A stretch of 64,000 bases of DNA from Actinomyces oris (GCF_001553935.1 NZ_CP014232.1:1240001-1304000), one strand, 5' to 3'; shown: positions 1-8,862, numbered from the stretch's first letter. The notes: a model not told the origin generated them from the sequence alone. Program-made: numbers and translations.

Positions 1-235
1 CACACAGGTGCATGAGGACGGTCAGGACGAGGAAGGCGATCGCCACGCCCACGGTCTGCGCCGGGGAGGAGCCGGTGCGGTTGAGGGCGGTGAGCACGAA
101 GCCGCCCAGCCCCAGGACCAGGGCGACGCCGAGCAGCGCCGCCTCCGCCCACCGTCCCGAGTACTTCGCGACGCCGGCCGGTTGGATGGTCGCGACGCCC
201 GCGGGGGCGCCCAGGGGGCCGGGAGCAGCAGTCAT
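1..235 (-). CDS. FtsW/RodA-family SEDS protein, N-terminal part (runs off left edge)
   Basis: Only the first 78 codons lie in the window. The ATG at 235 comes one base after the TGA of the PP2C phosphatase gene, so it is the next gene of the same operon. The translation begins MTAAPGPLGAPAGVATIQ, followed by a Trp-containing amphipathic stretch and two hydrophobic segments (ALLGVALVLGLGGFVLTAL and VGVAIAFLVLTVLMHL). In actinobacteria the gene after the PstP-type phosphatase is an FtsW/RodA peptidoglycan glycosyltransferase, so the family call rests on gene order plus membrane topology. No catalytic region is visible, so the identity is inferred. Confidence 0.7.
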   Translation of the reverse strand, partial: MTAAPGPLGAPAGVATIQPAGVAKYSGRWAEAALLGVALVLGLGGFVLTALNRTGSSPAQTVGVAIAFLVLTVLMHLC

Positions 236-236
236 C

Positions 237-1667
237 TCACCCCTCCTGCCCGGGCTTGGCGGGCTGGGTCGGTGCGGCTGAGGTCGGCGACGGAGCGGCG
301 GAGGGCGGGGAGATGGAGGACGAGGGCTTGGCCGTGGGACTCGAGGTGCCCTGCGGGGTGGCGGCCTGCTTGCGGTAGGAACGGACCGTCTTGTCCACGT
401 AGGTCTCCGCGGCGCTCATCGACGGCTGGGTGACGGTGGCCTGGAGCCGCTCGCGGATGTTGTGGTCGAGGCTTTCCACGGGCAGGTCCGCGTAGGTCTT
501 GACCGAGTGGCTCAGCTTGAGCGGGCCGACGGACTGGGGGATCCCCTGGTAGATGGCGACCTCGCCCTTGTAGGTGGAGACGTAGTAGCGGGTCTGGGTC
601 CAGCGGTAGAACAGGGCGCTGGCACCGACGAGCGTGGCCAGCAGGACGAGGCTGCCCACGAAAACCCGACGGCGATGGCGGCGTCGGGCCTTCTCCTGGG
701 TGGCGGCCTCGGCGGCGATGGCCTCGCTGACCTCGGAGGACTCCTTGGCGGAGGCGGCCTCGGGCTTGTCCTCCAGGGTGGCCATGAGGGCCGCGGCCTT
801 GGCGGCGGGGCTGGCGGCCTCGGGCTCCTGGGCCTTAGCCTGCTCGTCACCGGCACGGTGGGCGGCGGCGGCGCGCTCCTGGGCGAGGCGCTCGGTGGCG
901 GCGCTGCCCACCACCTGCGGGACGGTCTGGGGCTCGGGGTCGTCCTTGACGACGTCGAAGACGACGGCGGTGACGTTGTCCGGTCCGCCGGCGCGCAGGG
1001 CCAGGTCGATGAGCTGGTCGGCGGCCTGACCGGGGTCGGCGACGCCGGCCAGGACCTCACCGATGGTCTCGGCGGTCACCGGGCCGCTCAGGCCGTCGGA
1101 GCACAGCAGCCAGCGGTCGCCGGGAACGGCCTCGCGGATCGACTCGTCGAGCTGGACCTCGCCCTCGGTGTCCCCCAGGACGCGCAGGAGGACCGAGCGC
1201 TGGGGGTGCTGGCGGGCCTGGTCCCGGGTCAGGCGCCCGGTCTCCACGAGGTACTCCACGAAGGTGTGGTCGGTGGTGACCTGGGTGAGGGTGCCGTCGC
1301 GCAGCATGTAGGCGCGCGAGTCGCCCACGTGGACCATGGCGAGCTTGTTGCCGCTGCGCATGACGCCGATGCAGGTGGTGCCCAGGCCGGCGAGGTCGGG
1401 GTCCTGCGAGGACAGGGTGACGAGCTCGGTGTGGGCGGCCTGGACGGCGTCCCGCATGAGGCCCAGCAGCTCGCCGGCCTGGTGGGAGTCGGCGTCCAGG
1501 GGCATGAGGTGCTCGACGGCGACCGCCGAGGCGATGTCTCCGCCCGCAGGTCCGCCCATCCCGTCGCACAGGAGGCACAGGTGGGGGCCGGCGTAGCCCG
1601 AGTCCTGGTTGGACTGGCGGACCAGGCCGACGTCGGAGCGTGCGGCGAAGCGCAGGGAGATGGTCAT
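237..1667 (-). CDS. pstP: PP2C-family Ser/Thr protein phosphatase, membrane anchored
   Basis: A 476-residue metal-dependent phosphatase expected to dephosphorylate Ser/Thr kinases and their targets in cell-wall and division control. PP2C motifs appear in order: the metal-binding DGMGG (35-39), VGDSRAYM (114-121), CSDG (189-192) and GGPDNVTAVVFD (227-238). An Ala/Glu-rich linker (250-330) and a basic patch precede one membrane segment (about 335-356). The extracellular tail of about 120 residues ends Pro/Ser/Thr-rich. The ATG at 1667 overlaps the stop of the FHA gene upstream (ATGA), which fixes the start; longer in-frame extensions would run into that gene. The next gene, FtsW/RodA-like, starts one base after its stop. 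This matches the pstP operon of mycobacteria and relatives, though no pkn kinase gene is inside the window. Confidence 0.93.
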   Translation of the reverse strand: MTISLRFAARSDVGLVRQSNQDSGYAGPHLCLLCDGMGGPAGGDIASAVAVEHLMPLDADSHQAGELLGLMRDAVQAAHTELVTLSSQDPDLAGLGTTCIGVMRSGNKLAMVHVGDSRAYMLRDGTLTQVTTDHTFVEYLVETGRLTRDQARQHPQRSVLLRVLGDTEGEVQLDESIREAVPGDRWLLCSDGLSGPVTAETIGEVLAGVADPGQAADQLIDLALRAGGPDNVTAVVFDVVKDDPEPQTVPQVVGSAATERLAQERAAAAHRAGDEQAKAQEPEAASPAAKAAALMATLEDKPEAASAKESSEVSEAIAAEAATQEKARRRHRRRVFVGSLVLLATLVGASALFYRWTQTRYYVSTYKGEVAIYQGIPQSVGPLKLSHSVKTYADLPVESLDHNIRERLQATVTQPSMSAAETYVDKTVRSYRKQAATPQGTSSPTAKPSSSISPPSAAPSPTSAAPTQPAKPGQEG

Positions 1668-2140
1668 GAGCGCAGCTCCAGCGTCGTTTGGCCGATTCTG
1701 ACAGGAATGTTCATGGGGAGCTCCACGGCGCCGTGCACGGGGCGGCCGTCCATCATGGTTCCGTTGGTGGATCCGAGGTCCTCCAACCACCAGGCGCCGT
1801 CCTTGGGGAAGACGCGGGCGTGGCGCGATGAGGCGTAGGAGTCATCGAGGACCAGGGTGCAGGAGGGGGAGCGGCCGATGATGATCGACGAGGGGCTCAG
1901 GGGCACGGTCGAGCCGGCCAGGGGGCCCTCGGTGATGACCAGGCGGGTGGCGCTGCGGCGCCGACCCCTGGGAGGAGGGCCTGAGGGCTGCTCGGAGCCG
2001 CCCATGGAGCGTCGACGCGACGGGCCGGCGACGGGGGAGTCGGCCATATCGCGGCGCATGACGCGCACGATGAGGTACAGGAAGAACCACAGCAGGACTA
2101 AGTAGCCCAGCCGCAGGATTGTGAAGGCGAGTGCGCTCAA
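1664..2140 (-). CDS. fhaB: FHA-domain protein with N-terminal membrane anchor (FhaB/FipA type)
   Basis: A 158-residue protein with a single hydrophobic segment at residues 5-27, a basic Pro/Gly-rich linker, and a C-terminal FHA domain. The phosphothreonine-pocket residues are visible: GRSPSC (89-94), SSRHARV (104-110) and GSTNGT (123-128). FHA domains bind phosphothreonine on kinase substrates; FhaB homologues link the PknA/PknB-PstP system to division. The start codon is TTG (2138-2140) and overlaps the TGA of fhaA, and its own TGA overlaps the phosphatase ATG, so translation is probably coupled along the operon. The TTG start is unusual but is the only one consistent with the overlap and with the usual family length. 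Confidence 0.9.
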   Translation of the reverse strand: MSALAFTILRLGYLVLLWFFLYLIVRVMRRDMADSPVAGPSRRRSMGGSEQPSGPPPRGRRRSATRLVITEGPLAGSTVPLSPSSIIIGRSPSCTLVLDDSYASSRHARVFPKDGAWWLEDLGSTNGTMMDGRPVHGAVELPMNIPVRIGQTTLELRS

Positions 2141-2844
2141 CCGTTGACTCCGCTGTTCTGGGTGCCATCCCAGAACAGGATCTGGGTGCGGCCGATGGTG
2201 AGGGTGTTGCCGTCCACGAGCGTGACGGCGTCGACCCTCTGGCCCTCGACGAAGGTTCCGTTGGTGGAGCCCAGGTCGCTGGCGATGGCGTTGCCGTGCG
2301 TCAGACGGATCTCCAGGTGACGGCGGGAGACGCCGGAGTCGTCGACGATGATGTCCGCCTCAGAGCCACGCCCGATGACGGTGACCGGTCCGGTGAGCAG
2401 GTAGCGCTGGCCGTTGATGTCGACGATCGGGTGCGCCGGGGTGGCGGTGGCGGAGGCGGCCGGGGCGGCGGCGCCGCGCCGCGTGGAGGACTCGATCTCG
2501 ATCGCCGGGGCGTTGGGGTTGTTGTTGACGAGGAAGGAGACCTCGACCGGGCCGACGAAGGAGTAGCCCTGGTCCGCGGCGTGCGAGGTGGCGACCTCCT
2601 CCATCTGGCGCACCATCTCGTCCTGACCCCAGGCGGTGATGCGCTCGATGCTCGGCGGGGTGAGGTGGATGCGGAAGATGTTGGGAACCACGGAGCGGTC
2701 GCGGGCGAAGGACGCGGCGCGCTTGTCCATGGTCTCGCGGAGCTTCGAGGCGATCTCGATGGGCTCGATGTCGTCCGAGAAACGGGACATGGCGCGGTTC
2801 GTGACGTTCTCGACGCCCTTCTCGAACTTGTCCAGGAATCCCAT
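2137..2844 (-). CDS. fhaA: FHA-domain protein with N-terminal DUF3662 (FhaA type)
   Basis: A 235-residue protein beginning MGFLDKFEKGVENVTNRAMS, the typical start of DUF3662/FhaA proteins. That domain covers about residues 1-110, followed by an Ala-rich linker and a C-terminal FHA domain with GRGSEADI, SRRHLEI and GSTNGTFVEG motifs. FhaA homologues bind phosphorylated kinase targets such as the MurJ-like flippase in mycobacteria. The start at 2844 is preferred over an ATG 18 nt upstream because a GGGGAGG ribosome site lies 8 nt before it. This is the first gene of the four-gene minus-strand operon seen here; its promoter must lie in 2845-3100, between it and the divergent tRNA gene. Confidence 0.93.
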   Translation of the reverse strand: MGFLDKFEKGVENVTNRAMSRFSDDIEPIEIASKLRETMDKRAASFARDRSVVPNIFRIHLTPPSIERITAWGQDEMVRQMEEVATSHAADQGYSFVGPVEVSFLVNNNPNAPAIEIESSTRRGAAAPAASATATPAHPIVDINGQRYLLTGPVTVIGRGSEADIIVDDSGVSRRHLEIRLTHGNAIASDLGSTNGTFVEGQRVDAVTLVDGNTLTIGRTQILFWDGTQNSGVNG

Positions 2845-3101
2845 GGACAGTACCTCCCCCAAATATGGTGTGGCGGCCCCCGGGATGGAGCCGGGAGACG
2901 GGACTGTCCCGCCTCGCTATGGGCCTGCACGGACCTGCGTGCAGGCCGATACCGTTCCCATCGTAACGGTAGCGAAGCCATCGCAGGGAAGACGGCCCCC
3001 TCTGTGTGAGGTAATTGTGTCGTGAGCGGTCTCACGGCCGGATATGGCGGTGAGGATTGGACGTGGGCCGGGATGGCAGGCTAGTCTCATGCTCGCTTCT
3101 C

Positions 3102-3185
3102 GCGCGAGTGGCGGAATTGGTAGACGCGCACGGTTCAGGTCCGTGTGATCTTACGATCATGGGGGTTCGAGTCCCCCCCCGCGCA
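3102..3185 (+). tRNA. tRNA-Leu (anticodon CAG)
   Basis: The sequence shows a class II tRNA: acceptor 5' strand GCGCGAG, D-arm with GGCGGAATTGGTAGACGC, anticodon stem CACGG/CCGTG around the loop TTCAGGT (anticodon CAG), a short variable arm (TGATCTTACGATCA), and T-arm GGGGGTTCGAGTCCCCC. The acceptor 3' strand is CCCGCGC with discriminator A. One acceptor pair is A-C. CCA is not encoded. It reads CUG, the commonest Leu codon in this GC-rich genome. Confidence 0.93.
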
Positions 3186-3193
3186 CAGAACGG

Positions 3194-3223
3194 AAAGGCC
3201 CGGACCAGATGGTCCGGGCCTTT
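3194..3223 (+). terminator. Rho-independent type hairpin after tRNA-Leu
   Basis: A perfect 13-bp stem, AAAGGCCCGGACC / GGTCCGGGCCTTT, around the loop AGAT, beginning 8 nt after the tRNA. The T-tract is only TTT, as is common in high-GC actinobacteria. Confidence 0.75.
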
Positions 3224-3278
3224 CGCTGTCCCCGGTTCCCGTGTCGGCCGCCTTGCTCGGGTCCCGTAGCGGGGCGGC

Positions 3279-3845
3279 CTACTCGACGGGGGTGGGTTCT
3301 ACTACCCGCGCGTGCAGGCGGCGCAGCAGGTACCAGGCGGCCAGGGCCCCGGCCCAGGCGCCGACGGCGTTCTGGCCGACATTGGCCAGCGAAGGGCGCC
3401 GCTCCAGCATCGGCAGGAGGCTCTGGAGCACCTCGGCGCTCAGCCCGACCACGCAGCCCACCAGCGCCCACATCCACCAGGGGATGTCCCGCCAGCCCGC
3501 GACCGCGCAGAAGGTGGCCGGAGCCAGCATCACCAGGTTGAGGACGATGTCCTTGCCCTCGGAGCTGAGGAAAGCCGGCCCCACGGTGTCCTTGAGCTCG
3601 GCGACCTCGCGCCCGGAGGGCCACACCACCGCCACGCAGACGATGGCCAGCAGGATGACCGCCGCGACGCGGGCAATCCGCTCGTGAGAGGCGTGGCGCG
3701 GCAGGAGGGCCTCAGAGGACCTCGACCCGGAGGCTCTGCCGCCCGACGGCGAAGCGGCCGACGCCGGCGATGTCCCCCAGGAGGTGTCAGGGGACTCGGC
3801 GGACGTCAGTGCGTCGGGCGCGGGCTGCTGGGCGGGCACGCTCAC
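3279..3845 (-). CDS. VanZ-like family membrane protein
   Basis: About 188 residues if it starts at the GTG at 3845; the true start is uncertain. A Pro/Ser/Ala-rich cytoplasmic N-terminus is followed by about four membrane segments: ARVAAVILLAIVCVAVVW, DIVLNLVMLAPATFCAVAGW, MWALVGCVVGLSAEVLQSL and a C-terminal VGAWAGALAAWYLL. The pattern of N-L-V-M-x-P followed by S-E-x-x-Q and D/N-V-x-x-N-x-x-G (here SLANVGQNAVGAWAG) is the VanZ/acetobutylicum phosphotransbutyrylase-like signature. VanZ confers low-level teicoplanin resistance in some Gram-positives, but most chromosomal family members have no known role. A strong terminator hairpin just upstream separates it from the cstA operon. Confidence 0.75.
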   Translation of the reverse strand: MSVPAQQPAPDALTSAESPDTSWGTSPASAASPSGGRASGSRSSEALLPRHASHERIARVAAVILLAIVCVAVVWPSGREVAELKDTVGPAFLSSEGKDIVLNLVMLAPATFCAVAGWRDIPWWMWALVGCVVGLSAEVLQSLLPMLERRPSLANVGQNAVGAWAGALAAWYLLRRLHARVVEPTPVE

Positions 3846-3850
3846 GACGC

Positions 3851-3889
3851 TACCGCCCGCCTTCCGGGAACCCCGGAAGGCGGGCGGTA
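3851..3889 (-). terminator. Strong hairpin terminator after the cstA operon
   Basis: A perfect 18-bp inverted repeat, TACCGCCCGCCTTCCGGG and its complement, with a 3-nt loop (AAC). It lies 38 nt downstream of the small CstA-partner gene and immediately upstream of the VanZ-like gene, so it most likely ends the cstA transcript. There is no T-tract. Confidence 0.7.
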
Positions 3890-3927
3890 ACGATCGGAGC
3901 ACATCGGAGTGCGGGAGCGGCCCCGGC

Positions 3928-4215
3928 TCAGCAGCAGCTGGCGTTGATCTCCGTCTCGGCCTGCTTGGCCCGGGCGCGCCAGAACTCGCGCTCACTCATC
4001 GGGCCGTGCCCGGAACCGTGCCCTGGGCTGTGGGCGCCCCCGTGCCCGTGGGGGCACTGCGCGTGCTCGCGGGCGTAGCGCTCCAGGTAGCGGTCGTAGG
4101 CGGACTCGCCGGTCATGTCCCGCCACAGGGTGCGGGCCCGGGTCAGGACCTGTCGGACCCGACGTCGGGCGCTGGGTCGATCCGCCGGCTGCGGCGTCGA
4201 AGGAGGAGGTGTCAT
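3928..4215 (-). CDS. YbdD/YjiX-family small protein, CstA partner
   Basis: A 95-residue protein overlapping the 3' end of cstA (ATGA). The family core is recognisable: LTRARTLWRDMTGESAYDRY followed by YAREH and a C-terminal MSEREFWRARAKQAE motif. Family members (E. coli YbdD, YjiX) are short cytosolic proteins always encoded just after cstA or btsT and probably needed for transporter function. Unusually, a His/Gly-rich insertion (CPHGHGGAHSPGHGSGHGP, about residues 54-72) splits the core and the protein ends in Cys-Cys; together these look like a possible metal-binding patch, which is inference only. Confidence 0.85.
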   Translation of the reverse strand: MTPPPSTPQPADRPSARRRVRQVLTRARTLWRDMTGESAYDRYLERYAREHAQCPHGHGGAHSPGHGSGHGPMSEREFWRARAKQAETEINASCC

Positions 4216-6602
4216 GACTTCTCCGCGTGGGCCTTGTGCGGGATGAGGGCCGGGTCGCCCACCTGCTCGTACTCCCGGGAGACCTTCTTCATGAGCGAGG
4301 AGGCGATCATCGTCTCGGGCGCGTAGAAGTTGGACTCCTGGTACGGGTCCTCCGACGTCGTCGTGTCCCGGTTGCGGAGCGTCTGGACGATGCGGATGAG
4401 GGCGCAGACCATGACGAAGGCCACCATGACCAGGAAGATGATCGACAGCGTCCCCTGAATCATCGTGTTGCGCACAATAGCCCGGGTCTCCTCGATCTTG
4501 GCCGGGTCGGTGAGCGTGCCCAGCTTGGCCACGGCCTCCTGATGCTGCTGGAAGTAGCCCACGAGCGGGTCGCTGGAGAAGATCTTCTGCCATGAGGCCG
4601 TGAAGGTCACGGCCGTGTCGAAGACCAGCGGGATCGCGGGGATCCACACCCACTTCGTGTAGCCCTTGCGCACCACCATGACGGTGACCACCAGAAGCGC
4701 CACGGCCGCGATGAGCTGGTTGGCGATACCGAACAGCGGGTAGAGCGTCTGGATGCCGCCGCGCGGGTCGGTGACACCCATGAGGAGCAGCGCCCCCCAC
4801 GAGGCGACGACGACCGCCGTGGTCCCCCAGGCGCCCACGTGCCAGGACGGGTCCTTGAACTTGGGGAAGGCGTTGCCCAGCGCGTCGGAGAGCTGGAAGC
4901 GGGCCACGCGGGTGACGGCGTCGACGGCCGAGAGGATGAACAGGGCCTCGAACATGATGGCGAAGTGGTACCAGAAGCCCATCATGGCCCGGCCTCCGCC
5001 GATCTGGTGGAGGATGTGGGCGATGCCCACCGACAGGGTGGGGGCGCCGCCGGTGCGCGAGACGACGTTGGGCTCGCCGACGTCGCTGGCCAGGCGCTCC
5101 AGGGCCTCGGCACCCGTGTAGGTCTTGGGGTTGCCGTTGTCGTCCCAGGAGTCCCACTTGGGGGTGGGCTTGTGGCCCTGGGCGTCGGTGACGCCGAGGT
5201 TGCCGACGGCGACCTCGGCGAGCTTCTCGCAGTGGTGCTCGGGGTCGTCGGTGGTCTTGCAGGGGGCCGCGGCCACCGTCTCGGGGCCGGCGAGCTTATT
5301 CATGGTCGCCGTCGAGGTGTTCATGGAGAAGTAGATGCCCGGGCTCAGCGAGACCGCGGCGGCCAGCGCCATGATGGCCACGAAGGACTCCATGAGCATG
5401 CCGCCGTAGCCGATCATGCGGACCTGAGTCTCCTTCTCCACCATCTTGGGGCTGGTGCCCGAGGCGACCATGGCGTGCATGCCGGACAGGGCGCCGCAGG
5501 CGATGGTGATGAACAGGAAGGGGAAGAGGGTGCCGGCGAAGACCGGGCCCGCGGTGTTGAAGGCGAACTCGGTGACGGCGGACATCTCCACCAGGGGGCG
5601 CACGATGATGATGCCCAGGGCCAGGATCGTGATCGTGCCGACCTTCATGAAGGTCGACAGGTAGTCGCGCGGGGTGAGCAGGACCCACACCGGCAGGACC
5701 GCGGCCAGGAAGCCGTAGATGATCATGGCCCACACCAGGGTCTTGGGGGACAGGTGCAGGTAGTGGCCCAGGGGTGACTCGGCCACCCAGCGCCCGCCGA
5801 TGATGACGGCGATGAGCAGGCCGAAGCCGACGAAGGAGACCTGCGTGATCTTGCCGGGCTGGACGAAGCGCAGCCACAGGCCCATCCCGATGGCGATCGG
5901 GATGGTCATACCCACCGAGAAGACTCCCCAGGGGGAGGCGGCCAGGGCGTTGACGCAGACCATGGCCAGGACCGCCAGGACGATCATGAGCATGACGAAG
6001 ACGACGATGGTGGCCACGATGCCGCCGATCCGGCCGATCTCGTCAGTGGCCATCTGGCCCAGGGAGCGGCCGCCGCGGCGCATGGAGAAGAACAGGACGA
6101 GCATGTCCTGGACGGCGCCGGCCACGAGCACGCCGATGATGATCCACAGGGTGCCGGGCAGGTAGCCCATCTGGGCGGCCAGGACCGGGCCGACCAGCGG
6201 GCCGGCGCCGGCGATGGCCGCGAAGTGGTGGCCGTAGAGGACGACGCGGTGGGTGGGGTCGAAATCGCGCCCGTTGTTGATGCGCTCGGCCGGGGTGGCG
6301 TTGGTGTCGTCGGGGCGCATGATGCGCCGCTGGATGTAAAGGGCGTAGAAGCGGTACCCGATCGCGTAGGTGCACACGGCGGTGACCACGAACCAGATGG
6401 TGTTGACGTGCTCGCCGCGCACGACCGCCAGCATCCACCACCCCAGGACGCCCAGGGCGGTGATAGCCACCCATGTGGCGATCCGTATGGGTGTCCATCG
6501 ATTGTCAGGACGTATGCCGACGGGGACGCCGTCGGCGTTGCGGATGATCCGCTTCTCCTCCTCCGGTGAGTAGGTCGGCAGAGAGGCTTCTGTCTGGGGC
6601 AT
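4212..6602 (-). CDS. cstA: CstA-family transporter (carbon starvation / pyruvate or peptide uptake)
   Basis: About 796 residues from the ATG at 6602, or 831 from a TTG at 6707; neither has a convincing ribosome site, so the start is open. E. coli CstA has 701 residues; the extra length is a soluble N-terminal region and an extracytoplasmic loop after residue 430 containing Cys pairs (PCKTTDDPEHHCE). The family hallmark GHHFAAIAGAGPLVGPVLAA is present near the N-terminus, with about 16-18 membrane segments. CstA and BtsT proteins import pyruvate, with roles in peptide use during starvation. The gene is followed by its YbdD-like partner with a 4-nt overlap, and is divergent from the exchanger at 6867. 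Confidence 0.93.
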   Translation of the reverse strand: MPQTEASLPTYSPEEEKRIIRNADGVPVGIRPDNRWTPIRIATWVAITALGVLGWWMLAVVRGEHVNTIWFVVTAVCTYAIGYRFYALYIQRRIMRPDDTNATPAERINNGRDFDPTHRVVLYGHHFAAIAGAGPLVGPVLAAQMGYLPGTLWIIIGVLVAGAVQDMLVLFFSMRRGGRSLGQMATDEIGRIGGIVATIVVFVMLMIVLAVLAMVCVNALAASPWGVFSVGMTIPIAIGMGLWLRFVQPGKITQVSFVGFGLLIAVIIGGRWVAESPLGHYLHLSPKTLVWAMIIYGFLAAVLPVWVLLTPRDYLSTFMKVGTITILALGIIIVRPLVEMSAVTEFAFNTAGPVFAGTLFPFLFITIACGALSGMHAMVASGTSPKMVEKETQVRMIGYGGMLMESFVAIMALAAAVSLSPGIYFSMNTSTATMNKLAGPETVAAAPCKTTDDPEHHCEKLAEVAVGNLGVTDAQGHKPTPKWDSWDDNGNPKTYTGAEALERLASDVGEPNVVSRTGGAPTLSVGIAHILHQIGGGRAMMGFWYHFAIMFEALFILSAVDAVTRVARFQLSDALGNAFPKFKDPSWHVGAWGTTAVVVASWGALLLMGVTDPRGGIQTLYPLFGIANQLIAAVALLVVTVMVVRKGYTKWVWIPAIPLVFDTAVTFTASWQKIFSSDPLVGYFQQHQEAVAKLGTLTDPAKIEETRAIVRNTMIQGTLSIIFLVMVAFVMVCALIRIVQTLRNRDTTTSEDPYQESNFYAPETMIASSLMKKVSREYEQVGDPALIPHKAHAEKS

Positions 6603-6866
6603 CGGGATTCCGTTCTCGTCGTCGAGAAAAGGTGTGACGTCATCGTCTGCGGTGACTCTCCCAGGGTATTCCTCCTGGTGGCGGAAAGGAAGCAATCGTG
6701 AGACCAACGGCGGGGCGTTCGTTTCTCAACCTTGATATCAGCACCATTTATCCCACCTATTGAATAGTGCTTCCGGTGGCCGCTTCGCGGCCTCGCGCAT
6801 GACGCCGGCCGGCCCGGGCGGGGAATTGGTGGCGTGCGGTTCGGGGCGTGCGACTAACCTGGCGTC

Positions 6867-8450
6867 GTGTCCGTGCTCCATCCCGTCCTCGACGTCCTCG
6901 CGCAGGCGCCGATCCTCACCGTCTTCCTTGTCATCGGCCTGGGGACCGCCGCCGGGCAGATCCCGTTGGGACCGATCCGCTTCGGCGCGGCCGGGGCCCT
7001 TTTCGTGGGCCTCGCGGTGGGCGCCCTCGACCCCCGGCTCGGTGCCGATCTGACTCTGCTGCGCAGCCTCGGCCTGGCGCTGTTCTGCTACACGGTGGGA
7101 CTGGGCGCCGGTAATACCTTCTTCCGTGACCTGCGCAGGCAGCTGCCGCTCATGGCCCTGTGCGTCGTCGCGCTCGTGATCGCCGGCGCGGCGGGCGGCC
7201 TCTACTCCCACCTGACCGGGGTGAGCCCCGCCATGGACTCTGGCGCCTATGCGGGGGCTCTCACCTCACCGGTGCTCGACGCCGCCATCGAGGCGGCCGG
7301 GACCCAGGAGCCCGCCGTCGGCTACGCCCTGGCCTACCCCGTGGGCGTGGCCGTCGCGATCCTCATCGTGGCCGGGGTCGTGGGGCGCACCTGGCCCGGG
7401 CGCCGCGACCCGAGGCCCGCCAGCGCCGACGGGATCACCGCCACCAGCGTCTACCTCCTCCAGCGGGTGGCCCTGGGTGAGATGAAGGCCTTCAAGGAGG
7501 GCCGCATCCGCATCTCCTACCTGGAGCGCGACGGCGAGACGCGGGTCGTGGCCCCCGGTGAGGAGCTGCTGCCCGGGGACAAGGTCGTCATCGTCGGGGC
7601 GCCGGCCGCCGTCGAGTCCGCCATGCACGACCTGGGCACCGGGCTCCACAACTGCCTGGCCAAGGACCGCACCGCCGTCGACTTCCGGCGCCTGACCGTC
7701 TCCTCGACACGCGTGGCCGGGCGCACGATCGCCGAGGTGGACATGCCCGGGCGCTTCCAGGGCGTCATCACCCGCGTCAAGCGCGGCGACCTGGACCTGC
7801 TGGCCCGCGAGGACCTCGTCCTGGAGCTCGGCGACCGGGTGCTGGCGGTCGTCCCCAGCGACGAGCTGGAGAAGGCCGCCGACTGGTTCGGCGACTCCGA
7901 GCGCTCCATCGCCCAGATCGACGCCTTCTCCGTCGGGGCAGGCATGGCGCTCGGCGTGCTCCTGGGGCTGGTGGCGATCCCGCTGCCCGGTGGCATCACG
8001 CTGCGGCTCGGGGTGGCGGCCGGGCCGCTCGTCGTCGGCATGGTCCTGGGGTGGGTGGGGCGCACCGGACCCTTCGTGTGGGGGCTGCCGCACGCCGCCA
8101 ACTCCACCATCCGCCAGCTGGGGCTGCTGTTCTTCCTGGCCGCGATCGGGCTGGCCTCGGGGCCGGACTTCGCGGCCTCGGCCTTCTCGATGACGGGACT
8201 CAAGGTGGGGGTGCTCGCCGCACTTATTGTGGTGGTCAACGCGATCGTCCTGCTGGCCGGGGCGCGGTGGGCCGGGGTGTCCGCGCAGCGCGCCTCCGGC
8301 GGCCTGGCCGGGCTCGTCGGGCAGCCCGCGATCCTCGCCTTCGCCCTGTCCAAACGCGATGACGAGCGCATCGAGGCCGGCTACGCGACCCTGTTCGCCC
8401 TGGCCATCGTCGTCAAGATCGTCATGGTCCAGGTCCTCGTGGCGCTGTAA
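6867..8450 (+). CDS. AspT/YidE-type membrane exchanger with central TrkA-C domains
   Basis: A 527-residue protein with the duplicated architecture of the aspartate:alanine exchanger family: an N-terminal set of about five membrane segments (GLGTAAGQIPLGPIRFGAAG motif), two central RCK/TrkA-C type cytosolic modules (about residues 190-345, including GEELLPGDKVVIVG), and a second membrane set with the matching GITLRLGVAAGPLVVGMVLG motif. Such proteins exchange carboxylates or amino acids; substrate cannot be read from sequence. The GTG start is 6 nt after TAACCT (6855-6860) with no ribosome site, so the mRNA is probably leaderless. Confidence 0.88.
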   Translation: MSVLHPVLDVLAQAPILTVFLVIGLGTAAGQIPLGPIRFGAAGALFVGLAVGALDPRLGADLTLLRSLGLALFCYTVGLGAGNTFFRDLRRQLPLMALCVVALVIAGAAGGLYSHLTGVSPAMDSGAYAGALTSPVLDAAIEAAGTQEPAVGYALAYPVGVAVAILIVAGVVGRTWPGRRDPRPASADGITATSVYLLQRVALGEMKAFKEGRIRISYLERDGETRVVAPGEELLPGDKVVIVGAPAAVESAMHDLGTGLHNCLAKDRTAVDFRRLTVSSTRVAGRTIAEVDMPGRFQGVITRVKRGDLDLLAREDLVLELGDRVLAVVPSDELEKAADWFGDSERSIAQIDAFSVGAGMALGVLLGLVAIPLPGGITLRLGVAAGPLVVGMVLGWVGRTGPFVWGLPHAANSTIRQLGLLFFLAAIGLASGPDFAASAFSMTGLKVGVLAALIVVVNAIVLLAGARWAGVSAQRASGGLAGLVGQPAILAFALSKRDDERIEAGYATLFALAIVVKIVMVQVLVAL

Positions 8451-8553
8451 GGGGTGACCTGGTGGCGGTGGGTGGGGGAGTGCCTCAACGACCTCCTCGC
8501 GGGTCAGCCCCACGTTGAGGGCGGCCCCGGCGGTGCCGGGCTAGCCTGGCCGC

Positions 8554-8862
8554 ATGCTTGTCGCCTTCTCCGTGTCCCCGACCACCACTGACGCCCCTGA
8601 CGGATCTGTCTCCGAGGCGGTGGCCCGGGCTGTGCGCGTGGTGCGCGACTCCGGCCTGCCTTATGAGACGACCTCGATGTTCACCACGGTCGAGGGCGAG
8701 TGGGACGAGTGCATGGACGTGGTCAAGCGGGCCTGCGAGGCGGTCGCCGAGGTGAGTCCACGCGTGGCGCTCGTCCTCAAGGCCGACATCCGCCCCGGCT
8801 GGACCGGCCAGATGGCAGCGAAGGTCGAGCGCGTCGAGGCCCGCCTGCGCCAGGCCGACTGA
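8554..8862 (+). CDS. Thiamine-binding protein, MTH1187/YkoF family (DUF77)
   Basis: A 102-residue protein matching the MTH1187/UPF0045 fold: it begins MLVAFSVSP, has the conserved Y-E-T-x-x-M-x-T-x-(V)-E-G-E-W pattern (YETTSMFTTVEGEW), then VALVLKADIRPG near the C-terminus. Family members form tetramers that bind thiamine or a related ligand in the cytosol. The ATG lies 6 nt after TAGCCT (8542-8547) without a ribosome site: a leaderless start. It stands alone; a thiamine transporter gene with a riboswitch lies at the far end of the window. Confidence 0.87.
   Translation: MLVAFSVSPTTTDAPDGSVSEAVARAVRVVRDSGLPYETTSMFTTVEGEWDECMDVVKRACEAVAEVSPRVALVLKADIRPGWTGQMAAKVERVEARLRQAD

Noticed and set aside
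462..1838. A 458-codon plus-strand frame opposite the phosphatase
   Set aside because: Low-complexity Gly/Val/Asp composition and no motif; the opposite strand encodes a clear PP2C domain.
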